From: Polytrichum commune
Lineage: Eukaryota; Streptophyta; Polytrichopsida; Polytrichales; Polytrichaceae
Length of the DNA stretch: 64,000 nucleotides
Assembly (NCBI GenBank): GCA_950295325.1
Contig: OX485803.1
Location: 52,839,554 to 52,903,553 of the forward strand
Reading direction: 5' to 3'
Below are positions 24,336 through 35,086 of this stretch, in pieces. The position numbers and the translations under genes are program-made. The notes under the pieces were generated by a model. The model did no database searches and had not been told where the DNA came from. It was given only the letters and a program-made list of their open reading frames with translations. Position 1 is the stretch's first letter. Every line of letters begins with the position of its first letter.

Positions 24336-24582
24336 TAGCTTCCTTAAACCAATCCCTAGGCCATGTGTATGACGACCTTGCATGTGATGAGGACCCCCAC
24401 TTTTATTGCCTAGAACCAACACAACATAGTTGGGTACCACGCCCAAGCTAGATCAAAGTCACATGGCCACCTCCATGATCCCCACCCGGTTTGGTTGCAA
24501 ACCTGTCACCTTGCATCCCAGGTACCGACCCCCTTTATGCCTAGAATGACCCCCTTTGTGCCCATAACCGACCCCCTTTATG

Positions 24583-24830
24583 CACTAGTAGAAAACTATG
24601 CCCAAAAAACCGTAGCCGAAATCGATTGCGGTTCTTTTGACCAACCTGATCCACAGTCGCTAAACAACTATAGATTTTTTGTTTTTCATTTTGCGACTGC
24701 AATTTTAAATTTTTGGGGCGTGTAATATACCGTTGGAAATTTATTTTCAAGACCTTTCCAATAGTATATTACACGCCCCCAAATTCCTACACTTTTAGTC
24801 AGTAAACTTTAGTCGTGCAAAAGCATTTGT
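24583..24830 (+). mobile_element. CACTA MITE, right end lost
   Basis: Left tip CACTAGTAGAAAACTATGCC and the following blocks match the element at 31089-31551. The central hairpin (GGGGCGTGTAATATACCG mirrored around TTTTCAAGACC) is present. The right tip is not recognisable, so the boundary is approximate. Confidence 0.7.
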
Positions 24831-24939
24831 CAGATCATTTGTGTGTGCCAATTTTATATAGGGGTGACTTCCCCGGGCATAGAATGTAAATTATAGTAAT
24901 CTAACCCTAAACATACGTCATTCAACCTAAGGCATTTAA

Positions 24940-25310
24940 TAGCATCTAGTAAATTCACTACCCAATCATGAAACTAAAAGGAGCCGAGAAATGCTCCAAG
25001 AGCTTCTAGTTTGTAAAACCTAGAACCCAAATGCAAACCCTAATAAGAATGGAGAAGGTACTAGTCGCTATGGACTATTACCATATAAAAATAATTGATG
25101 AAATTAGCACATCTATTGTCAATTTTTACTTTAAACCTTAGGGCCCCTTCTGTACATCCACCTTCACTTCAAGAGTCTTAATAGAAATTTTAAATGTAAA
25201 CACTAGAGAAAATGGATACCTCTCCCTTATGTATTCTACGTACGCTAGTGCCTCAAATGATACCTCTTTCTACAAATCAAGTTAGTTTGTACGTTGTATG
25301 AAGATTCCAC
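24940..25310 (-). repeat. Dispersed repeat H, copy 2 (inverted)
   Basis: Reverse complement of the 16140-16500 blocks, including CCTTAGGGCCCC, CTCCAAGAGCTTCTAG and GTACGCTAGTGCCTC. No coding capacity. Confidence 0.65.
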
Positions 25311-25518
25311 CCCCTGGGCCTTTTGTATGGCGCATAATGTTCACCATCGCGCACTAAAATGATTTGCAATGCAACACCTATTACACTTTAATTTTCAACC
25401 ACTCAATATGTTCTCATTCTTTCACTACTAGTTGTGGGTATGGTATCAACTGAAATCATTTAAGAATGATTTAGAGCATAAATTGATTTCCTAAAGTTCA
25501 AGAATCATAGAGAGACCT

Positions 25519-25861
25519 CGGGGGGGGGTAGTCATTGGTTGGAGTAGCAATATACGTGCGAACAAATGATAGGGTATTTTAAAAACATGGGGGCAAAAAA
25601 TTATAATTGGACTTAAGAGTAATATAGGGTATCAAAAATGGCACTGGACATCTTTAAAGTACTATAGGGTATGGAATAATAGGTAATTTGGAATTATAAG
25701 TAATGCAAGCCATTTTTCTATTAACCCAAAGTAGAAATTTACATAATGATAGCATGTGAAAAAAAGAAGAGAATTGAAAGTAATACCCCCCTATAAAATA
25801 GTGGTTGTTCGCACCTATATCCTTAACTTTTTAACACACTGCCCCCCCCCCCCCCCCGAGA
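25519..25861. mobile_element. Small G/C-run-bounded element with 9-bp duplication
   Basis: Begins CGGGGGGGG and ends CCCCCCCCG, with GAGAGACCT on both sides (25510-25518 and 25862-25870). A short GA slippage blurs the right boundary. The AT-rich interior is non-coding. The ends and duplication length resemble the nested elements at 31844-38153 and 35087-37674, so it is probably a short member of the same Mutator-like group. Confidence 0.65.
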
Positions 25862-25870
25862 GAGAGACCT

Positions 25871-27773
25871 TAAAATTCCACATGAAGGTGTTTCTTGAAG
25901 GTATAGCAATTGATCTTTGAATGGTCACTACAACCAAATTCTAAGAGCTAGGAGGCAATCTTGATGTCTTGGGGATAAAGCACAATAAGCTCCTTAAGAT
26001 AGATTGTTTGTTAATGAAAATGAACAAGTTTTGAGAAAGATATAATTTGATTCTTGGATCTTTGATATTACATAGTGCAGGTTGGTAAATAGATTGTGCA
26101 CCCATAATATCATGCTAATGTTTTAAGTGTCCATTCCTTGTTATTTGTGTGGCTCACAATATATACCATACTCAATGTAGGTAATACAACATTGTACTAT
26201 TACTTATGTATGATAACCCATAAAGTTTAGTTTTGTGTGGCATTTGTTTCCCGGCAACGTATACTCAAACAAAACAATCTCATTTGAAGATTCACCAAGG
26301 CTTTGTCAAAGGCTAGAGCCGTAGTGCATACTAAAAACAATGTGCGGCTTAATAATACTAGGAGGATTAAGTTTGTTTGACATTAATTTTGTAAAATACT
26401 TCCACATAATTAAAGGTTTATTAAAAGTAAACGATCCAAGTATGTTAGATAGATTTAAAATGTGAACGATTTGATTTAAGAAGAAAAATATAAGGGTTGA
26501 AGATAAGGACCCTAGGATTGTTATGTTTCCACCCTAGGCCTTCTTTTGTGACGCATGATGATAATGTAATATTCAACCCTAACTTTGCAAACATGTACGC
26601 AGTTTTTAAAATGTTTGCTTAATTGTCTCCCTACATTTTCCATTCAGGTTATACTTTTGGATGATTTACTTCATGTTGTTGCAATTGTATGTTGTGTCTA
26701 TCTAAAGTGTTGAACTTGTATGATTTTGCAATGGACCTATGTATGCATCATGCCTTTTTGTTGCCATGTTATTTGTGCCACTTTTGCAACGGTATACTTA
26801 TGGATTAAACTTTTTGGTTAGAAGGAATATAGACTAACAAAAAGTGCAATAACATTACCAATATAACTAATGCCAGGGTGGAATAAAAGAAGTCATTTAG
26901 AAACTTGAAAAAATATAGGGTTTCTTTTTATTCACGCCTTGGAGGTAGATAGTCCTCACACAAACATCCCTCCGCCGCACATGGTACACAAAAATCCTAT
27001 AAAGTGACCTACATGAGCTGACCAGTTGATGTTAAAGGGTCAAACCCTCCTCAGTCTTTGTTTTTAAGTCTCGTTTGTGTATCAATTTCCCCTTTCAGGA
27101 TCCAAGTATGTGCAAGAAAGCACTTCAAAAGTGATATGAAATACCTCTACTTTTGGGCATCTTCTCAAAAATTTGTTCATGTTTTTTTTATTATGGTCAC
27201 AAAATCTAATTTTGGAGCACAACTATGCACTGGAAGGTGGAGCTTAACAAATTTTGTTCTTAAAAGGTAGAGTGAGTTACATGTTCCAAGCTATAACAAA
27301 TATCAACATTCTCACTTCAACTTACATGAGTGCCACGTACCTTTGGTTGCACTCCACCTCTCAAATCCATGCTCCATTTAAAGTAGATGTATCTTATTTA
27401 GTTACCTACTTTTCGGTGTAAAGTGGTTTGAATTCTCTTAAACTAAACAATTCTACTATTCTTATAGGGATTCAAACGACATGTAATTGGTTGGGATTGC
27501 CCAAAGATCAATGCTCATATGTTTTGATGTCTATGCCTATATTTATAATGGTGTACAAGTTGACTAAAGTGTACACAAATGACACTTGACATTAAATACT
27601 CAGAATATTCTCCTCTTTTATACTAAAATGTAAACACACGACACTTGCCATTATTATGCTCAATAACGTTATCTCACAACACACTAATACAAAAAGTATC
27701 AATTATGAATGACTCCCGATACGCTACGCTAAATGTCACAATGTAAATAAACTTTTACTTGAAAAAATTATCC
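25871..27773. other. No recognisable gene
   Basis: Short frames only. A block at 27540-27680 (TGTACACAAATGACACTTG) recurs in similar form at 12905-13095, so part is an old dispersed repeat. Confidence 0.5.
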
Positions 27774-28733
27774 ATAAACGGTGTACCACGCTCGTATACG
27801 ATAATTCCCTCTCTCCCAAAATCTCTTGGAAGTAAGTTATTTATAATTAAGTTAACCGTAACTAAGGGCCGGTTTACACTATGGACCAGGAAGTCGGACC
27901 ATGATGTTGTAAGAGCTCCGATTGGTTGTTGAACTCGTCTCAGGACCACCTTGGTTTACACCAAGGAAAAAAAGGCAAAGGGACCATGGAGGTCAAGGCC
28001 TAATAAATACACTGACATGGTCCAACGGGTTTTGTGGTGAGAGAGGCAAGAGAGGTGGTCTGGTCGGAAAAGGTAGGGTCCCATGGCTAAGAAATGCCCG
28101 TTATAATACCTTTTTAATGAAATTGTTTCAGAGGGCTTTACATACAACCCTTCCCACTAGGTAAGGCTCATAAGGCACACTTGATACCATAAACGGTGTA
28201 CCACGCTCGTATACGACAATTCCTCTCTCCCAAAACCTCATGGAAGTAAGTTAACTATAATAAAGTTAACCGTACTTAAGGGCTAGTTTACACTATGGAC
28301 CAGGAAGTCGGACCATGGCGTTGTAAGAGCTCTGATTGGCTGTTGAACTCGTCCCGGGACCACTTTGGTTTACACTAGTGGAAAAATGGCAGAGAGACCA
28401 TGGAGGTCAAGGCCCCAAAACACAATTTTCAAGGCCCAATAAATGCACTATCATGGTCCAACGGGTTTTGTGGTGAAAGAGGCAAAAGAAGTGGTATGGT
28501 AAGAAAAAGCAGGGTCCCATGGCTGAGAAATGCCCATTATACTACTTTTTTAATGAAACTGTTTTTGAGAGCTTTACACACAACTCTTCCCACTGGGCAA
28601 GGCTCATGAGATGAGGCACACGTAATACCGTAAACGGTGTACCACGCTCGTATACGATAATCCCCTCTCCCCCAAAACCTCGTGGAAGCACATTAACTAT
28701 AATTAAGTAAACCGTAACTAAGCCGTCTTCACG
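27774..28733 (+). repeat. Tandem duplication, units of 415 and 441 bases plus a partial third
   Basis: Each unit begins TAAACGGTGTACCACGCTCG (27775, 28190 and 28631). The first two continue through GGTTTACACTATGGACCAGG and GTCCCATGGCT; the third stops near 28730. The interior GGGCC-G-GTTTACACT plus TGTAAGAGCT blocks resemble the end of the hAT-like MITE at 39533, so the tandem unit includes part of such an element. Confidence 0.85.
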
Positions 28734-29457
28734 TCCGACTAACTAGTTACGGATTTGAACATGGGTTTCTCCCCCAACCCATGCCATCAACACCTTAGCC
28801 TCCCTCCGACATGCAACTAGGCAGCTTTTGATTTGGTCCAAGGCTTGGCGAGGGGTCAAATGGGTCCACCAATCAGTCGGTTCCCTGATTTGGAGGCAAC
28901 CTTTCCTTGGGAGTGTGTGTCCACTATTATATCTGTTGTCTGAGGGGGCGAAACACTGGGTATATTTAACAACATACACACACACACACACACACACACA
29001 CCACACATGACAAAGTTGGAATTATTATCCTAAAGTCAAAAGAAATTGACGGCGTGACTTGCTTCGAGGTTTGTGTGGACTTTGGAATTTGCCTGCTTGC
29101 TTTCTTTCTATGTGTAGAATAATACTTTCTATGTGACCAGGGTTCGGGAGATTTTTGAGCTCAACCAGCTAAAATCCGCCCCTTCACAACTTCTACCGGT
29201 TTTTTCAGGATTTGACCGGTTGCAAACTTGTTGCCACCAATTTGGACCGGTTAGTATCCTATATTTTTTTTTCAAGTGCTGGCTAGTTTCCTCTTCATTG
29301 TAATGACAACCGGCCAAAAACTTGGGCATTGATAAGTAAGCCGGTTTTCCAATGTAGCAAAATTATATCTACAAACAACATACATCATTCAACAACAACG
29401 TTCAAAGAACATATCAACATACATCGATAATATGTAATGCTATCAACATCCAACAAC
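28734..29457. other. No gene; (CA)n microsatellite at 28975-29001
   Basis: Unassigned sequence with a CA-dinucleotide run. Several ACCGGTT words lie at about 29200-29255. Confidence 0.6.
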
Positions 29458-29621
29458 AATGATCAACAATTCATTGCATACAAGAAACAAGAACGATGAT
29501 CAACAATTCATTGCATACAAGAAACAAGAACGATGATCAACAATTCATTGCATACAAGAAACAAGAACGATGATCAACAATTCATTGCATACAAGAAACA
29601 AGAACGATGATCAACAATTTA
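29458..29621 (+). repeat. Minisatellite, 37-bp unit, about 4.4 copies
   Basis: The block GATCAACAATTCATT recurs at 29461, 29498, 29535 and 29572, with a diverging fifth at 29609, giving a 37-base period. The complete copies look identical, which suggests recent expansion. There are no unique spacers. Confidence 0.95.
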
Positions 29622-31035
29622 TCCATAGTAGGAGTTGAACCTGAAATAATCCATCAACCGGTTGATGGCCATGGATTTACTCTTCTATCATACCTAGGTC
29701 TTAAAACCTCATATTAGATTTGAGGCCATAGCATGATAAAAGAGTAACCTAACATACCATACTATAAATTAAAATGAAATGCATCAACTGTTAGAGTCAA
29801 AATTAGCAGTATCATCTTCACCTTCGAGAGGAAAATGCCTTGAAAGGTATCTCTGTGGATGTGAAAAAAACCATCTAAACTTTGTAGAGTTCCTCCATAA
29901 AGCTATGGCTTCCATTAGTATGTTATCAAGATCACCACAAAGATCTTCCATAGACACACGCATAATACATTCTAAACGCTAGCCGTCAACAATGAAATGC
30001 AATAATGAAGCAAAGGCTTTGCCTGTCCGCCATTCACCAAATTGCTACAAGCCTACAACGAACACGTAACCTTAACCTTAGAACCATATGATATCCGGCC
30101 CTAGATGAATCAAATCGTATGAAATCCACCTATTTCACAATTCATCCGGGTAAAAATCATCCTCCTCAAAATGGTTGCCGGTTGAAATCCGTTTTTTTTT
30201 AAAAGCACCGGTTTCACATCCTCCACTTTCCCAATTCAACCGGACTGTTTACAAAACCAACCAACCGCCATTACACTAAACACCGGTTCACCCCGGACAT
30301 TGTATGTGACAAACTTGTTAGCTTTACACTCCAGTAGTAGCTAGGTAGTGTATACTACTACACTCTTTAACATACATCCCGTCTATTGATTGTGTGTTAC
30401 CTTTCAAAGTTACGGAATGCTATGACTGTTTGATGAGAATGTGATCATTTACCAAGCAATTTTTTTTTTAATGTTTTATGATGTCCAAACAACTTATTGA
30501 AGAACTTTGCTTGTTAATGAAAATTGAATCATGAGGAAGACGTTGTTGCATTGCGTAATTCCAATTAGCTATAAGCATTAAATGGGATACTAAGAGCCAT
30601 TTTTTTCTTTTGGTATAGTAGTAAAGTAATAGAGCAAATGGGTCATCAATGGTTATTTTTCCTAACTAGCACATTTCTTGCAAGAGACATTGACTGTCGA
30701 AATTGAGTCAATCATCAAAACAACAAATTTTAGGAAGCCAAATCTGGAAGAGTGTCGATTTTTTCCTTTTCCCAAAACCATAAAATGGGTTTGATGTGCA
30801 ACCAAGTTGGTTGTCATCCTTCCAAAGCTCAACTTGAGTACTATAGCAACAAGAGGGAAATTGCAATTTGAATGAACTTAGGTCTATTCGCTTTGTTTTG
30901 GAATCGTTTTCATCACTCACCTTCAATTGCAAGAATAAGTTCACATCATCACCTAAGGTTCTTCCTCTCACTGTTAGTTAGTAGTGTGGTCTCTTAGGAT
31001 ATACTCTCTTATAGTTGTAGCAGTTTTCTTTGCCC
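29622..31035. other. No recognisable gene
   Basis: Contains ACCGGTT words at 30175-30295 in the opposite arrangement to those at 29200-29255. Frames are short. A minus-strand frame of 87 codons (30708-30971) matches nothing I recognise. Confidence 0.5.
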
Positions 31036-31088
31036 ATGAGAGCACTACCAGAGGTTGAATGCAATAGCCGTGTTGCAGCAAGGGCATA
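31036..31088 (+). pseudogene. Tc1-like transposase pseudogene, N-terminal piece
   Basis: ATG at 31036 begins MRALPEVECNSRVAARA, resembling the first helix of Tc1 transposases. It stops exactly where the CACTA MITE is inserted, and the reading can be resumed after the MITE. It is short, so the assignment relies on what follows. Confidence 0.45.
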
Positions 31089-31551
31089 CACTAGTAAAAA
31101 CTATGCCAAAAGAACCGCAACCAAAATCGACTGCGGTCTTTTTGACCAACTTGATCTGTAGTTGCTAAACGATTAAATATTTGTTATTTTGATTTACCGA
31201 CTGAAATTTTAGAAATTTGAGGGCATATTATACATCGTTGGAAAGGTCTTGAAAATAACTTTCCAAAAATATATTACACGCCCCCAAAAATTTAAATTTG
31301 CAATCGCAAAACCAAAAAAACAATTTGATTTACCGACTGAAATTTGAGAAATTTGAGGGCGTATTATATACCGTTGGAAAGGTCTTGAAAATACCTTTCC
31401 AAAAATATATTACACGCCCCAAAAAATTTAAATTTGCAGTCGAAAAACCAAAAAAACAATTTGGAATTGTTTAGCGACTGCAGATCAGGCTGGTCAAAAA
31501 AATCGCAACTGATTTTGGCTGCGGTTTTTTTGGCATAGTTTTCTACTAGTG
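31089..31551 (+). mobile_element. CACTA MITE inserted in the Tc1-like transposase
   Basis: Left tip CACTAGTAAAAACTATGCC and right tip, inverted, CACTAGTAGAAAACTATGCC. CATA is present on both sides (31085-31088 and 31552-31555). Subterminal words ACCGCA and GACTGCGG are mirrored. The middle is two direct copies of a block that is itself a hairpin around TTGAAAATA. CACTAGTAGAAAA-type tips are characteristic of plant CACTA elements. Confidence 0.85.
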
Positions 31552-31843
31552 CATATATAGCACATATATGTGAAGTGTCAAAAAAATTGGGCATCTCTCA
31601 ATCTCCATGCTCTAGGATTCATAAAGTATGTGTTACTCATGTGGAGCCTTCAAGAAGAGGGTGCCCAAGAAGCATCACCCTACTCAACAACGAGCGTGTG
31701 TAAGAGCCATCACAGTTGGTGGACTACATGATGTTATAGATGTGAGGAATGCTCTGAGTTGGTAGTTGAATGTGGTAATGAGCACCATGAGGCGTGCACT
31801 TCATGAGGCAAGTCTTGGGTCATTGAAGAAGCAGAAGAAATCA
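31552..31843 (+). pseudogene. Tc1-like transposase pseudogene, DNA-binding part
   Basis: With frame changes, the helix-turn-helix region is readable: ISQSPCSRIHK, then VEPSRRGCPR (GRPR-like linker), then CVRAITVGGL and STMRRALHEASLGSLKKQKK. These are standard features of the paired-like N-terminal domain of Tc1 transposases, in the right order. A stop follows NALSW. The stretch ends at 31843, where the 6.3 kb insertion begins. The catalytic half is found beyond it at 38154-38811. Confidence 0.75.
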
Positions 31844-32589
31844 ACTAGGGGGGTAACTCCCCATATTTTAGAAAACTACGTGAGAACAAATGTAGGGTCC
31901 ATTTAATAGTTGTGACCTACCAATTATAAAACTCGTACTTGTAACAAGGCCCAAGTTATATATTGAACTCCATAGTATTATTTTAATTAGGGTGTTTACA
32001 AATTGATCATGTTATGAAAGTTCATATCATAGGGTTTAGTAGGGTTAGAAATTAAATTAATATATATTAGGGCCCCACACTATGGATGAACACCATTGGC
32101 TGACATCTCATGGATGTCTCTTGGTAGTTGGATGTAATATGTCGCGTTAGGTGCAAGAAGGGCTCTTGACAGGTTTGCGCATTCTATTTGGCTTTGTGAA
32201 TTACCAATTAGGGTTTGCAGGAGCACTTCAAAGTTTTCATGCTTGTGCAAACTCCCACCATCTTGCAAACTTGGCAAATGTTAATGGATGATTGTTGGAC
32301 AATAAGCGCTTGCACATAGTTGCGCTCCTCATGTGCGCCCATTTCAAGCTTCATCTTTCTTACTTTCGGTTTTTTACTCGCTTGGTATATGGATGTGGTT
32401 TAGGGTTTTGAATTCTTGTTGTGATTTCTCACAGTTTTTTTGGGAGCATTGTCAACGTAGAGGGAAGGGGCAACATTAATATGAGGTGTTCATATGAGTG
32501 ATACCAACTGTAACTTGAGGTACTCAGTTTTAGTGGGGGTTGTTGGTTATAAACTAGGTTTCCAATGTGTTTGAAGTTGAAATTGTTCT

Positions 32590-33123
32590 CATTTGCAGAT
32601 GCCTATACTAGTCCACAACTTATTGGATCTTGTGAGTATGTTGAGGTGACACATATGCAAACTCAAACCACTACTTGAATGTATTCATATTGTAGGTTGG
32701 CTCTTTCTGTTCTTAGGTATTGAGAGTAGATGCAAGTTTCATTGCAAGCTTAAGGGGTTCAATAGAGTTTCTTTGAATGTATATGCTCTACCACTAGCTA
32801 ATTCCAATCTTGAATCTCGAAAATGCATGCGTGTGGTTGACCTAGATTTGGTTTCAAACTCCCAACCAACTCTAGAGTGCATAGAAAAGCATATTGAAAT
32901 CCAAGATCTTACCCCTCTTGATGACTTTGACTAGCCATTGCCTCCATTTGATGGTTCTAGAGTTAGTGGTGAGAGTATTGACCATGTGGCACTTGACCTG
33001 AAATCGACATTGGTGAGTGCCGAGGTTATGGCTAGACACTTGTTGGCCAAAGAGAAACTTAGTAAAGATTTGAAACTAATAACCGTGGAGGATCACCAAT
33101 GGCACCTGAAGTCTTCGGACTAG
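32590..33123 (+). pseudogene. Relict multi-exon gene fragment of unknown function
   Basis: An acceptor-like TTTGCAG precedes ATGCCTATACTAG, a short open exon and a GTGAGT donor (32599-32640). A second acceptor (TTCTTAG, about 32716) precedes about 135 codons, open except for one TAG at 32932-32934 and ending at 33121-33123. The readable part includes CKFHCKLKGFNRVSLNVYAL and AEVMARHLLAKEKLSKDLK. I do not recognise it. It lies in the first part of the 6.3 kb insertion, so it may be a captured host gene fragment. Confidence 0.35.
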
Positions 33124-33302
33124 TATTTGTGGGTATAGTAAAGGTGTAATGTATGCAGTGTTGTAAAAAGTTTGGATTTACCATTGGAAATTATTCCAGA
33201 ACACAATCCACAAAATATTTGTTAATTTGTATTTATCAAAAGCACCTCATGTCTAACATACATATTTGAAATTGGTGTCGAAGGAAGGGAGTTATGTTTA
33301 GT

Positions 33303-33310
33303 GATCATCC
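33303..33310 (+). repeat. Target-site duplication, left (GATCATCC)
   Basis: Identical to 34413-34420 and abutting the CCCGGG tip. Because the tip is also C-rich, 8 to 10 bases could be read as duplicated. Confidence 0.75.
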
Positions 33311-34412
33311 CCCGGGTACGCAACTCCCATATTATACGCAGGGGGCATCGTATTAAAAACGGCTTAGAGGAAGGCTTTTGTAAAAATTATATCAAATTAT
33401 ATCAAATTAAAATGATAAAAAAGTTGGGTGAAGACCAAATTAAATAAATGAGATGAAAAAAAAGTTGGGTTGCATATTTATTAAAAAAAAAACTCCAACG
33501 TATATAAACAATTGAAACACCTAGTTTTTTAACCTTGTAGAGCGTCTAAGAGGGGTATTCAATGTAGATGTCGGATTAGTATTCACAAATGATAGAGGGT
33601 CCTTTCGAGGTCTCCCTCTTTTGGAAGGAGTTGTGGCACTTACAGGTGTAACATATTCCTTCTCCCTATCTCTACCTCCACTACATGAGCCTCTACGCTT
33701 CATCTCACAATCCATATGTTTGTTTAAGCCAAGGATGACCCTCCCAAATGAGCACAAGCACACTCCAAAGCGACGACACAAAGGCTCCAAAGCAAAGCCG
33801 CACACTCCAAAGCAAAGACACAAAGGCTCCAAAACTGAACACAAAAGCTTCGAAGCGAATATATAGAAGCCTCAAACCCTAAGCCCTAACCCTAAACCGG
33901 GAACCCATGATATTTTGAAATATCCCATGATACCCTTGAGTAGTCGGGGCACCATATGATGTATATGGTCTTAAAAATACATACCTCAACTGTATCCTAA
34001 CACAAATCACTAGTTTTCTATCCCAACAGTTAGACCAGTAAGTTGCCTATACATAATTTAAAAAAATCCACACGAATATTTGCCTCCAATTAGAATTATA
34101 AGCCACAAATAGTTGCCTCCCATTAAAATTATAAGTCATTCACAATGTTAAAATTTTATTAAAAAGTCCAAAAAGTTGGGTAGTTTGACCTATGGTACAT
34201 GTATTAAAAAAATCATATAATTAGGTTTTTAATGCAATTAAATGCTTCAAAATATATTCATTTCCTATATATAATTACATTTTTGGATTCCTTGTTAGAA
34301 GGGCTACAAGGGTTTCCTACATTAAAACAAATTGTATCACTCAATATTGGACTAAAACGCATTATAAGTGATTATAATCAGGACCATATAATATGGGAGT
34401 TGCGTACCCGGG
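33311..34412 (-). mobile_element. 1.1 kb DNA transposon with 26-bp perfect terminal repeats
   Basis: Both ends begin CCCGGGTACGCAACTCCC and stay identical for 26 bases. GATCATCC flanks the element on both sides. One minus-strand frame encodes an AT-hook protein fragment. The rest is AT-rich. An 8-bp duplication is seen in hAT, P and Merlin elements, but the CCCGGGTACGCAAC tip is not one I recognise. Perfect terminal repeats suggest fairly recent activity. Confidence 0.8.
33521..33844 (-). CDS. AT-hook protein fragment inside the 1.1 kb transposon
   Basis: A frame of 107 codons without a clear ATG near its start. Residues 73-85 are TPSKRGRPRKDPL, a textbook AT-hook (core RGRP) for minor-groove binding. 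The tail ends RRSTRLKN, basic like a nuclear-localisation stretch. The N-terminal half is made of imperfect repeats rich in Cys, Leu and Phe and may be non-coding. It could be the end of a transposase or accessory DNA-binding protein of the element. No catalytic domain is present. Confidence 0.4.
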   Translation of the reverse strand: MCSVLEPLCLCFGVCGFALEPLCRRFGVCLCSFGRVILGLNKHMDCEMKRRGSCSGGRDREKEYVTPVSATTPSKRGRPRKDPLSFVNTNPTSTLNTPLRRSTRLKN

Positions 34413-34420
34413 GATCATCC
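34413..34420 (+). repeat. Target-site duplication, right (GATCATCC)
   Basis: Identical to 33303-33310, immediately outside the right terminal repeat. Confidence 0.75.
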
Positions 34421-35077
34421 CCAATCACGAACCTCTAAAGAGAAGTCTATTGTCTTTACTACCTCTAACCATCAAGCACTAGTGATTGAAGGCATTTAGA
34501 AACTAAGTGCATTGAATGAAACTAGTGCCGATGAAAATTTTTAAAATTTAAAATATTTTTTTATAAAAAAACCATTTGCTCTAGTTGGAAATCTTGAATC
34601 GAAGGAAATCAAGTCTTGTTGGGGAGTTGGTAGATAGTCGAGGGGCATTGTGAGTGACAACAAATGAGGATGTGAGCAACTTGTATGTGCAAAACGCGGG
34701 TTGGTTCAAGAAAAGTCGTTGCTTATCAAAGCGACTCAAATTTGCGGTTGTGGTCTAAGCCATTTGCATTTGAGTGTCATTGAATTGAAGGTTCTTAGGG
34801 ATGCCCTATGTGATTCTTATTATGATGTGGAGGTGAATTGCATAATTTTTTTGTCAGAGGAAATACAAGAATACAAACCTCCAACTGCTCGTTGAAAGAA
34901 AATCTGGTAGGGTTATGGGCAAAGGTTGTGGTAATGTTTTTGGCAAATTGTATAGTTTGGAGCATTGGGGTTAGAGTTAGGGTTTGGATTTTATGTCTTG
35001 AGCACAAAAATCCGGATGTTGTGGTATTAACCACTTCAACTTGAACAATGACAAAATTGCTTCATATCTAAATGTGT
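34421..35077. other. No recognisable gene
   Basis: Part of the 6.3 kb insertion. A plus-strand frame (34701-34895, 64 codons) has protein-like composition but matches nothing I recognise. Confidence 0.4.
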
Positions 35078-35086
35078 AAGTTAACC

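Noticed and set aside
28743-29006. Minus-strand frame with a Cys-Val repeat
   Set aside because: The start is the translated (CA)n microsatellite; the rest matches nothing.
29458-29621. Direct repeats resembling a CRISPR array
   Set aside because: The 37-base units are contiguous with no unique spacers, and the setting is eukaryotic.
33874-33900. Telomere-like CCCTAAACC words
   Set aside because: Only three imperfect units inside a transposon; not an interstitial telomere tract.
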